64,000 bases of DNA from JAICMB01 sp963838885. GTDB lineage: Bacteria > Acidobacteriota > Terriglobia > Bryobacterales > Bryobacteraceae. The stretch lies in contig CAWITB010000004.1 of assembly GCA_963838885.1 (NCBI GenBank), forward strand, positions 147,819 through 211,818, written 5' to 3'. This document shows positions 8,804 through 16,422 of the stretch, piece after piece; position 1 is the stretch's first letter, and each line of letters begins with the position of its first letter. The notes beneath the pieces were generated by a model, which saw nothing but the letters and a program-made list of their open reading frames with translations, was not told the origin of the DNA and searched no databases. The position numbers and the translations under genes are program-made.

Positions 8804-9511
8804 GTGCTTGTTCCGGCCGCCGCGCTGTTGGAGACGCCAGAGGAGATTTTCCTCCGCGTGTTCACTCAGTTGCGCCCGCGCACGAAGCAGCCCTTGGTGC
8901 ACATCGAGTTCCGCCGTTTTGCGAACGCCAACAGTTTTATACGCTGGGTTGACGGACGCCTCCTCGTCAGAATAACGGACGTGCTTCAGGGGGCTCCCGC
9001 GCCGGTTCTGGAGTCGCTTGCCTACATCCTGATCTCGAAGCTGGTGCGCCGGCCAGCTCCGAAAGAATACGCCGAGCGTTATCGACGCTATCTCAACCGC
9101 AAGGATATGCGCCGGACGCTCCACTTGGTGCGGCAGGAGCGCGGACGCAAGTTCGTCTCCGGCGGCAAAGGCGTCTGCTACGATCTCGACGAGCTATTCG
9201 AAGACCTGAATTTCCGTTATTTCCATGGTCTAATGGCCCGCCCACTGCTCGGCTGGAGCCGCCGCTCATCGCGTACCATGCTGGGGCATTTCGATCCTTC
9301 CCACAACGCCATCGTCATCAGCAAATTGTTCGACGAAAAGGCCGTTCCCCGTCTGGCCCTCGAATTTGTGCTGTTTCATGAGATGCTGCACCTGCGCTTC
9401 CCGGTGGATCACCGTGGCGCGCGCCGGTGCGTGCACACTCCCGAGTTCAAGAAGGCGGAGCGGCAGTTCGAAAATTGGAAGGAAGCGCGAGAGCTTCTGA
9501 AAAAGCTGTAG
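8804..9511 (+). CDS. SprT-like zinc metallopeptidase-domain protein
   Basis: 235 aa from the GTG at 8804. The C-terminal half carries LEFVLFHEMLHLRFP, a HExxH zincin motif, followed by HTPEFKKAERQFENW, which gives the SprT/M48-like arrangement. LFEDLNFRYFHG and the preceding GWSRRSSRTMLGHFDP are typical of SprT-like proteins. The N-terminal ~100 residues are helical and of unknown role. It is predicted cytosolic. The substrate is unknown; relatives act on DNA-protein crosslinks or have no known target. Confidence 0.8.
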   Translation: MLVPAAALLETPEEIFLRVFTQLRPRTKQPLVHIEFRRFANANSFIRWVDGRLLVRITDVLQGAPAPVLESLAYILISKLVRRPAPKEYAERYRRYLNRKDMRRTLHLVRQERGRKFVSGGKGVCYDLDELFEDLNFRYFHGLMARPLLGWSRRSSRTMLGHFDPSHNAIVISKLFDEKAVPRLALEFVLFHEMLHLRFPVDHRGARRCVHTPEFKKAERQFENWKEARELLKKL

Positions 9512-9519
9512 CTCGCGTT

Positions 9520-10035
9520 TTAGGCGGCCAGCGCCGGACGGAGCCGCTCCGTGCGCGCATGGATTTGTTCGAAGGAAATCAACAGCCCGCGCGCGTCGAC
9601 AGCGCCCCAGCCGAGCGCCTTAAGCGCCAGTTGCGCTTCCACTGCGGCCACGGAGCAGTAAAAATGCAGCCGCAGCCGCCATAGATCTTTTACCAGCGCC
9701 GATTGATCGGCGCTGGCGAAGAGGGCGATGTGACGAGCAATTTTGAGCAGTCTGTGGAAATCGCGGATCATCCCCAGTAGGTAGCCTTGAAAAATGCGCA
9801 CCCGCTGGCGTCGCAGACGCCGCGCGATGATGGGCTCAAAGCCCCTTTGCGAAGCCAGAAAAGCATAATCGCGGTTGTCCAGCAGCCTTTCCATGGGCCG
9901 GTAACTGGCCGCCGAGAATTCGTCCAGCCATTGCAGCGGATCGGCCAGACCGCGCCCGCGCCGCAGCAGGAAATAGAAAATGAGCGCCGCACCACCCAGG
10001 GATAGAGCGAAAATCAACAAGATCGTGAATAGCAT
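9520..10035 (-). CDS. Membrane-anchored helical protein, unknown function
   Basis: 171 aa starting MLFTILLIFALS at 10035; the open frame runs upstream to 10338 but only as a shadow of the next gene. One N-terminal transmembrane helix is followed by an Arg-rich helical cytoplasmic part (FEPIIARRLRRQRVRIFQGYL, DLWRLRLHFYCSVAAVEAQL). No known domain is recognised. It is convergent with the SprT-like gene, 8 nt apart, and probably cotranscribed with the seven-helix protein upstream. Confidence 0.6.
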   Translation of the reverse strand: MLFTILLIFALSLGGAALIFYFLLRRGRGLADPLQWLDEFSAASYRPMERLLDNRDYAFLASQRGFEPIIARRLRRQRVRIFQGYLLGMIRDFHRLLKIARHIALFASADQSALVKDLWRLRLHFYCSVAAVEAQLALKALGWGAVDARGLLISFEQIHARTERLRPALAA

Positions 10036-10136
10036 TCTCTTCCTCTTATCTCTCCGCCACGGCTTCCAGACGGCATATTGCTTCGCTCCGATAGAATATC
10101 TGAATTTAATGCAAAATGCAACGCCGATGCAAATAA

Positions 10137-10916
10137 TTATGGCGCGCCGGTCAACTCGCCCCGGGTCCGCAGCAGGCTGTCGTTCAATTCCCGCAGCCGG
10201 TTTAGAACCCGTTCCTGCGCTAATGGGGTATTCCAGGCCATTCCCGCGACTATTTCCCGCGCCTCGCCCTGCCGGTTCAAAGCGACCGCCCAGAATACCA
10301 GGCATACGATGTCGATAGCCATGGCCGCGCTGCTGCAAGATCGCGTTATCGCGGTCGAAGCGGTATTGTTCAGGAAAAGAACAAGGGATCTGGACAGGAA
10401 ATAAATAACGTATCCGACGGCGTACATCAGGGCGTTACGGTGCAACGGAACCGGATAGTAGACGAGAAATGCGCCGATTAAGAGGATCAGCAAGACCAGA
10501 CTCGCGATAATCGGAGCTTCGAAATACCACAACTCGCGAAGGGCTGTCCGCGGCGACGGCAGAACGGTCCGCAGCATCGCCGCCGCCGCGATCGATACGC
10601 CAATCGCAAAAATACTGTAGCGCTGCGCGATCTTTTTCAGCGCCAGCAGTCTAAGAAGCAGCAATGAATATAACTCAAGCAGCACCAGCACGAAGCAGAA
10701 CACCATGAGCGCTTCGGTAACCACAAAAAAATAGAGATATGCCCTTACCGATGAAATGAAAAACGGCGAGCACGTTTGCGCCAGATCGATCAGCAGGTAA
10801 AGCGAAAAATACTTATACTTTTTCGTCAATCCGAGAAAAAGCAAACGCATGAGCAGCACGGCGAGCGCAACGGCAACCGTGAGCGCGAGAACATATTCAT
10901 GGAGCGGGAGCCTCAT
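10137..10916 (-). CDS. Polytopic membrane protein, unknown function
   Basis: 259 aa, ATG start. About six to seven hydrophobic helices cover residues 8-220 (ALTVAVALAVLLMRLLFLGL, LYFFVVTEALMVFCFVLVLL, LVLLILLIGAFLVYYPV). A charged C-terminal helix ends ERVLNRLRELNDSLLRTRG. The layout resembles sensor-like 7-TM proteins of unknown role found repeatedly in Acidobacteriota. No output domain is attached. The 100-nt gap to the next minus-strand gene permits an operon. Confidence 0.65.
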   Translation of the reverse strand: MRLPLHEYVLALTVAVALAVLLMRLLFLGLTKKYKYFSLYLLIDLAQTCSPFFISSVRAYLYFFVVTEALMVFCFVLVLLELYSLLLLRLLALKKIAQRYSIFAIGVSIAAAAMLRTVLPSPRTALRELWYFEAPIIASLVLLILLIGAFLVYYPVPLHRNALMYAVGYVIYFLSRSLVLFLNNTASTAITRSCSSAAMAIDIVCLVFWAVALNRQGEAREIVAGMAWNTPLAQERVLNRLRELNDSLLRTRGELTGAP

Positions 10917-10981
10917 GGACCCGAACGGATGTCACAAGTGTAACATCACGCCCGTCGAGCCAATGTGGTGAACCAATCGCT

Positions 10982-11092
10982 TTAATTGCCGCTCGCGCAA
11001 TTGGGAGCGCAATCCGGCGGCCATGGTCCGACAGCGCCGATGCTTCCCGCCAAACCGAGAGCAAGAATCGCAATATAGATAAGCTTTTTCAT
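10982..11092 (-). CDS. Short exported peptide (36 aa)
   Basis: An ATG at 11092, with AAGGAG seven to eight bases upstream, opens a 36-codon frame. It starts MKKLIYIAILALGLAGSIGA and continues VGPWPPDCAPNCASGN before TAA. The first 20 residues are a textbook signal peptide with a GSIGA cleavage site. The mature peptide would be about 16 residues, Pro-rich with two Cys that could form a disulfide. The strong ribosome site supports translation. Function unknown. Confidence 0.6.
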   Translation of the reverse strand: MKKLIYIAILALGLAGSIGAVGPWPPDCAPNCASGN

Positions 11093-11176
11093 TCTGATCT
11101 CCTTGAAATACGTCTTAATCACGTTAGAAATCCAGCTTACAGCTTTTGCGCCGGAGCGGCTAAAAGCGTGGAACCG

Positions 11177-11192
11177 GTTCTGAAATCAGAAC
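11177..11192. promoter_or_regulatory. Palindromic operator-like site 1 (GTTCTG-N4-CAGAAC)
   Basis: A perfect 6+6 inverted repeat, GTTCTGAAATCAGAAC, lies 48 bases before the gene at 11240. The same arms recur at 12547-12562 in front of the regulator gene. Sharing between two promoters of one small locus supports a common DNA-binding protein, most simply the adjacent XRE-type regulator. An SOS/LexA site is the alternative. Confidence 0.6.
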
Positions 11193-11214
11193 AGCTTCCG
11201 TTTTGATACCCAAA

Positions 11215-11235
11215 TGTTGTATCATCTCTACAACA
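11215..11235. promoter_or_regulatory. Inverted repeat just before the 11240 gene
   Basis: TGTTGTA and TACAACA form perfect 7-bp arms separated by seven bases, ending four bases before the start codon at 11240. It could be a second operator or an RNA hairpin that hides the ribosome site. Confidence 0.45.
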
Positions 11236-11239
11236 GCCC

Positions 11240-11695
11240 GTGAACGGAGGCCACACAGACCGGCTTGAACGTAGTGCCTATGCCGACGTCTGCCGCAATA
11301 CGCTTTCGCAGATCCCGTCGGCTTTCGGAAGGCTCGTATATCTCTCCTCTCTTCGCAACCCCGTTACAGGAAAGTACCGGCACCACGGTCTTTCACTCGT
11401 CTTCGGCGACGAGGAGTCCGCGCGGGCTCTTCGCAAAAGGCACGTCCAGGCATTCGCGGAATGGCTCTCCTTTGACCTCGAACAGCAAAAGGCGGACCTC
11501 GATCTGTATCTGTCGACGCTATCCTCTCAAACGAGATCCGTTATTGAGACATGGCTGACTTTGAGAACCTACCGGACCTTCATTCCGAGCTCCGCGAAGA
11601 CCGTCGAGAAGCGGCTGTATATGGCGGAAATCGACGCTATCATCGCGCTGCTCAAGAACGAGCACGGCGTCGCCGACCCGAATCGAGCCGCATAG
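11240..11695 (+). CDS. Conserved-looking hypothetical protein next to XRE regulator
   Basis: 151 aa from a GTG at 11240. The N-terminal half contains GRLVYLSSLRNPVTGKYRHHGL, which reads like a conserved motif. The rest is helical and acidic/basic mixed (LSFDLEQQKADLDLYL; RLYMAEIDAIIALLKNEHG). No membrane segment and no known catalytic motif. It converges with the regulator gene and overlaps its end by 44 nt. Both genes have a GTTCTG-N4-CAGAAC palindrome upstream, so co-regulation is likely. Function unknown. Confidence 0.65.
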   Translation: MNGGHTDRLERSAYADVCRNTLSQIPSAFGRLVYLSSLRNPVTGKYRHHGLSLVFGDEESARALRKRHVQAFAEWLSFDLEQQKADLDLYLSTLSSQTRSVIETWLTLRTYRTFIPSSAKTVEKRLYMAEIDAIIALLKNEHGVADPNRAA

Positions 11696-12434
11696 CCACG
11701 CCAACCACCTGTCCGATAATGTCGACTTCGGACGGCAGCGAGAAGATCACCGGGTTCTCGCCCGATGCGGGGTGCGGGGCTAGAATCAACTTATCGTCTT
11801 TTTGGCCGCACCAACCGCAGGCGTATCCTTGCCGGTGTTCCAGGAAATAGATGGGACGGTCGAACTCGCTGCTCCACCCATCCGTCTGGATCTTCCGCCG
11901 CGCCTCGTCGATCAGCACGAACGAACCCGGTTGCAACAGAGGATACATGAACCAGTCGTCGGTGCCGATGAATCCATAGCGGCGATCCTGCGGGTCCAGA
12001 CCGGCCAGAAACATGAGCGACATCTTGCCCCAACGCTGGATCATGCGGCTGAGGTATGTAGTCCGGCTTAGGTCCACGCCTGGGTCAAAGGCAACCGGGA
12101 CCGTTACGTCGCCATGTTGAGGCGCGCGAAATCCGATAGCGTGCGTGCGCGAAATCTCCGCAAAAAGCGAGTCGGCGGACAACGACGTTAAATCGATGCC
12201 ATACCAATCCAATACCTCCGGGAAATCCAGCCGGTAAATCGCGCATAAAGCGTAAAGTTTATATATGCTAGGTACCAGCCCCTTATTCTCGATTTCCGAG
12301 ATGCGATTGATCAGCACCGCGAACTCCAGATTGCCGTATTTTTCGGCAATGCGCTGGCTGGCCTGCTCCACGTCGCGGACGCGGAGGTTCAAACGCTCGC
12401 GCGCTTGCTTCAGTTTGGTTCCGGCGCCATCCAT
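11652..12434 (-). CDS. XRE-family regulator with S24/LexA-like C-terminal domain
   Basis: 260 aa starting MDGAGTKLKQARERLNLRV at 12434; the upstream extension to 12542 is not protein-like. An N-terminal helix-turn-helix (about residues 5-75; INRISEIENKGLVPSIYKLYAL) is followed by a C-terminal beta-rich domain with FMYPLLQPGSFVLIDEARR. That resembles the S24 self-cleavage fold, but Phe stands where the nucleophilic Ser before Met is expected, and the general-base Lys is not evident. The fold therefore probably senses or dimerises without autocleavage. It is divergent from ubiX, with a palindrome between them. Confidence 0.8.
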   Translation of the reverse strand: MDGAGTKLKQARERLNLRVRDVEQASQRIAEKYGNLEFAVLINRISEIENKGLVPSIYKLYALCAIYRLDFPEVLDWYGIDLTSLSADSLFAEISRTHAIGFRAPQHGDVTVPVAFDPGVDLSRTTYLSRMIQRWGKMSLMFLAGLDPQDRRYGFIGTDDWFMYPLLQPGSFVLIDEARRKIQTDGWSSEFDRPIYFLEHRQGYACGWCGQKDDKLILAPHPASGENPVIFSLPSEVDIIGQVVGVAMRLDSGRRRRARS

Positions 12435-12546
12435 GCTATGATGCTCACCGCGCAGCCGAATACCGCGCGCGATTCCTTGCTCATGACCGTTACGCGTCTC
12501 GCTGGGCCGAATAGCCACGTAGTAGTACTCCCATTCTATCAATTCT

Positions 12547-12562
12547 GTTCTGTTTTCAGAAC
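12547..12562. promoter_or_regulatory. Palindromic operator-like site 2 (CTGTTCTG-N4-CAGAACAG)
   Basis: GTTCTGTTTTCAGAAC, extended to perfect 8-bp arms when the flanking CT and AG are counted, sits in the 152-base divergent region between the XRE regulator (start 12434, minus) and ubiX (start 12587, plus). The arms are identical to site 1 at 11177. This fits autoregulation. Confidence 0.65.
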
Positions 12563-12586
12563 AGGACCTTTCCAGAGGAGTGGCTT

Positions 12587-13177
12587 TTGCCCTCTCCGGC
12601 CCTAAGGAGAATCGTCGTTGGCGTCTCTGGAGCGAGTGGCTCCATTTACGGCTGGCGTCTGCTTGAAAAGCTCCGCGCTGCCGAGCGGGTCGAAACCCAT
12701 TTGATCCTGACCCGCTCGGCCGAGCGCACCGCGCAATTGGAATGCGGCAAGAAAGCCGCCGATTTTAAAGCGCTGGCGGACTATTGGTATCCCTTCGAAG
12801 ACATCGGCGCATCGCTCGCGAGCGGATCGTTCCTCACGCACGGCATGATCGTCGCGCCTTGTTCCATCCATAGTATGTCGGCGATTGCCGCCGGACTGAG
12901 CTCTAATCTTCTGCTGCGCGCCGCGGACGTGTCGCTCAAAGAGCGCCGCCCGCTCATCCTCATGGTTCGCGAAACCCCCTTCCATCTCGGCCATCTGCGC
13001 GCTATGCTCGCCTTGACGGAAATGGGCGCCATAGTCGCCCCGCCCATTCCCGGTTTCTATAACGATCCGCAAACCATTCTGGACCTCGTCGACCACAGCG
13101 TCGATCGCATGCTCGATCTGATTGGCTTACCGGTGGACGGCGCGCGGCGCTGGGACTCCGGCCGGAGAGGCGAATGA
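12587..13177 (+). CDS. ubiX: Flavin prenyltransferase UbiX
   Basis: 196 aa from a TTG at 12587 with GAGGAG about eight bases upstream. It makes prenylated FMN for UbiD-type decarboxylases. Family marks are RIVVGVSGASGSIYGWRLL at the N-terminus (FMN phosphate loop), LILTRSAERT, ASGSFLTHGMIVAPCSIHSMSAIAAG, and LMVRETPFHLGHLRAM with the catalytic Glu/Arg region. The length is usual. No ubiD is in the window. It overlaps pheA by four bases (ATGA), so the two are translationally coupled. Confidence 0.93.
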   Translation: MPSPALRRIVVGVSGASGSIYGWRLLEKLRAAERVETHLILTRSAERTAQLECGKKAADFKALADYWYPFEDIGASLASGSFLTHGMIVAPCSIHSMSAIAAGLSSNLLLRAADVSLKERRPLILMVRETPFHLGHLRAMLALTEMGAIVAPPIPGFYNDPQTILDLVDHSVDRMLDLIGLPVDGARRWDSGRRGE

Positions 13178-14019
13178 GGAAGGTCAAAGTAGGATTTCAA
13201 GGCGAGCTGGGCGCCTTCAGCCAGGAAGCCGCGCGTCAGTTGTTGGGCGACCGCGCCGCCGTGGTTCCTTTCCAGCGCTTCGAGGAAGTCTTCCGCGCCC
13301 TCGACCGCGGCGATACCGATGCCTCAGTCATTCCTATCGAAAATACGCTGGCCGGATCGGTGCATGAAAACTACGATCATCTATTGCATTTCGAAGTCAA
13401 GATCGCCGCTGAAACCAACGTCCGCATCGTTCATAACTTGATGGCCGCCCCCGGCGTGCGCTTCCGCGACATACGGCGCGTCTACTCCCATCCCGTCGCG
13501 CTGAACCAGTGCCTGGAATTCTTCGCATCGCATCCCGGCATCGAAAAGGTCCCTTATTACGACACGGCCGGAAGCGTCAAAATGCTGCTTCGCGAGAAGC
13601 CGAAGGACGCCGCGGCGATTGCGTCCGCGGTTGCGGCATCCATCTATGGCGCTCGCATCCTGAAGCGCTCGATCGAAGACGATCGCCGCAATTTCACGCG
13701 CTTCTTCCTTCTGAATGGCAAGCGCCGCGTGCTCCCGGCGCGCCGCCCCGCCACGGCGTGGAAAACGTCGCTCGTCTTCACCACCCGCAATATTCCCGGA
13801 GCGCTGTTCCGGGGCCTCAGCGCGTTCGCCCTGCGCGATCTCAACCTGACCAAGATCGAATCGCGCCCGCTGCGCGGAAAACCGTGGGAGTATCTCTTCT
13901 ACGTCGATTTCGAGGGCCGCGAAGACTCGCCAGTAGCGCGCAAAGCGCTCGGCCATCTCGCCGAGCTGGCCGACTTCATGCGAGTACTCGGCAGCTATCC
14001 GCGCGATCACAGCAAGTGA
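13174..14019 (+). CDS. pheA: Prephenate dehydratase
   Basis: 281 aa, ATG start overlapping ubiX. It converts prephenate to phenylpyruvate in phenylalanine synthesis. The catalytic domain (about 1-185) shows KVGFQGELGAFSQEAA, SVIPIENTLAGSVHENYDHL, and HPVALNQCLEFF. The T-R-F motif reads NFTRFFLL. A C-terminal ACT domain (about 195-275) with KTSLVFTTRNIPGALFRGL and TKIESRPLRGKPWEYLFYVD provides Phe feedback control. No chorismate mutase domain is fused. Confidence 0.95.
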   Translation: MRKVKVGFQGELGAFSQEAARQLLGDRAAVVPFQRFEEVFRALDRGDTDASVIPIENTLAGSVHENYDHLLHFEVKIAAETNVRIVHNLMAAPGVRFRDIRRVYSHPVALNQCLEFFASHPGIEKVPYYDTAGSVKMLLREKPKDAAAIASAVAASIYGARILKRSIEDDRRNFTRFFLLNGKRRVLPARRPATAWKTSLVFTTRNIPGALFRGLSAFALRDLNLTKIESRPLRGKPWEYLFYVDFEGREDSPVARKALGHLAELADFMRVLGSYPRDHSK

Positions 14020-14197
14020 AGTCCCCGCTAGCTTGATCTGTATCCTCTGCGCCGCATCGCGCGGGATGCGCCGTAGCTTAGCTGAGATAGATGCACACGC
14101 ACGGCATTGCTTTGACCTTCTCAGGCATCACTACTTCTTTTGCGCAAGGCGTCCTCACGTTTTGGCGGAGCGTTCGGCTCGTTTCCCGCCGGGCCCA

Positions 14198-14235
14198 TTC
14201 TTCGAGATCAGGACTTTTTCGACGCGCTTGCCGTC
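14198..14235 (-). repeat. Fragment duplicated from the DUF4340 gene
   Basis: These 38 bases match 16547-16584 at 36 positions. On the minus strand they encode GKRVEKVLISKNG, identical to a stretch in the C-terminal part of the DUF4340 gene 2.3 kb away. Flanking sequence is unrelated. It sits in the 235-base gap between pheA and the reductase and looks like a duplicated gene scrap. Confidence 0.65.
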
Positions 14236-14254
14236 GGGGATCATCCAACAAGCG

Positions 14255-15322
14255 ATGCAGCCGCACCTTTTCTCTCCTCTGGCCATCCGCGCGGTGACCC
14301 TGCGCAACCGGATAGCCGTATCGCCCATGTGCCAATACTCCTGCGAAGACGGCTTCGCGACCGATTGGCACTTGGTCCACTTGGGCAGCCGCGCGGTCGG
14401 GGGCGCGGCGCTGGTGATGGCGGAAGCTTCCGCGGTTGAAGCGCGAGGCCGCATTTCGCCGGCGGATTTGGGAATCTGGAAAGACGATCACATCGCGAAT
14501 CTCGCGCGCATCGCGAAGTTCATCAAGCAGCGCGGGGCAGTCGCCGGGATTCAGATCGCGCATGCGGGGCGGAAGGCGAGTACCTCTCCGCCGTGGGAGG
14601 GCGGCGGCGCGATTCCCGTCGAGCGGGGAGGATGGCGGGCAGTGGCTCCGAGCGCCGTTCCGTTTCGTGATGGGGATGCCGCGCCCGCCGAGTTGAGCCA
14701 AACGGATATTGAGGAGATCCTGGCGGCTTTTGCGGGAGCGGCGAGACGCGCGCTCGCGGCGGGTTTCGACCTGGTCGAAATACACGGCGCCCATGGATAT
14801 CTGATTCACGAATTTCTGTCGCCGCTCTCTAACGTGCGCACCGACGAGTATGGCGGGTCATTCGAAAACCGCATCCGTTTCGCCGAGGAGATTGCTCGCG
14901 CGGTTCGCAGCGCATGGCCGGAGGAATTGCCCTTGTTTTTCCGCATCTCGGCGACCGATTGGGTGGAGGGTGGCTGGGACCTCGATGGATCGGTCCGGCT
15001 GAGCGTCCGGCTGAAACAATTGGGCGTGGATCTCATCGACTGCTCCTCCGGTGGGATGGTCCCGTACGCGAAAATCGCGCTCGGCCCTGGGTATCAAGTG
15101 CCCTTCGCTGAGCGTATCCGGCGCGAGGCCGATATTTTTACGGGGGCCGTCGGGCTGATCACGGAGCCGGAGCAGGCGGATCGCATTATCTGCGATGGCC
15201 AAGCCGATGTAGTGCTGCTGGCGCGCGAGATGTTGCGGGATCCATATTGGGCGCTGCACGCCGCGAAGGAGCTCAGGCGGCGCGCGGAGCCTGCGGTCCA
15301 GTATGGGCGCGCTTTTGAGTAA
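14255..15322 (+). CDS. Old yellow enzyme-family NADPH reductase (YqjM-like)
   Basis: 355 aa starting MQPHLFSPLAIR at 14255; the frame is open to 14033 but that part holds a gene scrap and is not conserved. This FMN TIM-barrel family reduces activated C=C bonds with NAD(P)H. The YqjM-class Cys is in VSPMCQYSCEDG. The substrate-binding His residues lie in IQIAHAGRKAS and LVEIHGAHGYLIHEFLSP, followed by SNVRTDEYGGSFENRIRF. The length matches the class. The physiological substrate is unknown. Confidence 0.93.
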   Translation: MQPHLFSPLAIRAVTLRNRIAVSPMCQYSCEDGFATDWHLVHLGSRAVGGAALVMAEASAVEARGRISPADLGIWKDDHIANLARIAKFIKQRGAVAGIQIAHAGRKASTSPPWEGGGAIPVERGGWRAVAPSAVPFRDGDAAPAELSQTDIEEILAAFAGAARRALAAGFDLVEIHGAHGYLIHEFLSPLSNVRTDEYGGSFENRIRFAEEIARAVRSAWPEELPLFFRISATDWVEGGWDLDGSVRLSVRLKQLGVDLIDCSSGGMVPYAKIALGPGYQVPFAERIRREADIFTGAVGLITEPEQADRIICDGQADVVLLAREMLRDPYWALHAAKELRRRAEPAVQYGRAFE

Positions 15323-15372
15323 CGAAGCCAAAATTTTCCAAAAACCGAGCAAAAACCAAGGAGTTGGACGCC

Positions 15373-16398
15373 ATGTCTCAAAGACCTTACGAAACGGAGG
15401 TCGTCCGCGCGTTCGTTGCACAACCCCTCCTGCCTGAACCTCCGATTCGGCTAGACGGATTGCAGCAGCTTCTGGAGCGGGCGAACGAAGCCGTGGGGCG
15501 CCTTTGATAGGTTCGCATCCATTCTTCCAAATGTCCCGCTCCTTGTGTGAGCATATGTGCGCAAAGAGGCAGTTCTCTCGTCACAGATCGAAGAACGCAG
15601 TCCTCCCTCTCCGATTTACTGCTGTTCGAGAACGACGAGGCTCCTGGGGCGCCGATCGAAGGCGTTCAGGAGGTCTCCAGTTATGTCGCCGCGATGAATC
15701 CGGGCGATTTCAGGCGCAGTCAGAACGGGTCGGTGGAAGCCGCCGGGAAACGCAGTCTCCTGCCGCCCCGCCCGAGCTTGTGCTCAATTGCATGAGTAGG
15801 CTGGAAGTGTTCTTGCACGAGGATCGGCAGGATCTCCCGTTGCTCGTTAAGGCTGGCCTCGCTCGCGCGGTTCGAGACCATCCATCCCTTCCTCGACGGG
15901 AACGGTAGACTTGGTCGCCTCCTGATCGCGTTTCTGCTTTGCGCCCAGGAGGTGATTCGGGAGCCGTTTCTTTCTTTGAGTCTCTATTTCAAGACTCACC
16001 GGGCCGCACACTACGACCCGCTGGATCGGGTCCGAATCAAAGGCGATTCGGAAGCCTGGCTCGATTTCTTCCTGACTGGCGTGAAGGAAACCGCGGAGCA
16101 GGCCGCCAGCGCCGCGCGCCGTATCATGGCGCTTTTGGAAGGACATCAACGGCGCGATTGAAACACTGGGACGTCCGGGTGCTTCGGCGCTACGCGTTTT
16201 CCGGCACATGCAGCGCAACCCAATCGTTTCAATCCCGTCGACGGCGCTAAAGATGGGAATCTCGGCTCCGACGGTTGCGAAATCTCTGGGGCACATGAGG
16301 CGCCTAGGTATTCTGCGTGAAATTACGGGACGCGAGCGCCACCGATTGTTTGTTTACGAGACGTACCCTGGCGATTCTTAACGAAGGAACGGAGCCCA
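15373..16398 (+). pseudogene. Fic-domain (AMPylation) protein, disrupted
   Basis: Pieces of a ~370-residue Fic protein lie in order over several frames. The N-terminus is PYETEVVRAFVAQPL with LLERANEAVGRL, then DRFASILPNVPLLV, YVRKEAVLSSQIE and SSLSDLLLFENDEAPGAP. The Fic core HPFLDGNGRLGR is intact at 15883-15918. A winged-helix C-terminus (STALKMGISAPTVAKSLGHM; GRERHRLFVYET) follows. An in-frame TGA before the YVRKEA segment and at least four indels disrupt it. Relatives transfer AMP to protein hydroxyls. With this many lesions it is very likely inactive. Confidence 0.85.
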
Positions 16399-16422
16399 AT
16401 TCGTTAAGAATACGGCGCAGCC

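Noticed and set aside
12547..12562. Reading the palindrome as a LexA/SOS box.
   Set aside because: Spacing (CTGT-N12-ACAG) does not fit the E. coli type and no SOS gene is adjacent; kept only as an alternative to the XRE operator.
14061..14110. A tRNA-like 5' end (CGCCGTAGCTTAGCTGAGATAGATGC, box-A like).
   Set aside because: No matching anticodon arm, T arm or acceptor 3' strand follows; it is probably chance or an old tRNA scrap.
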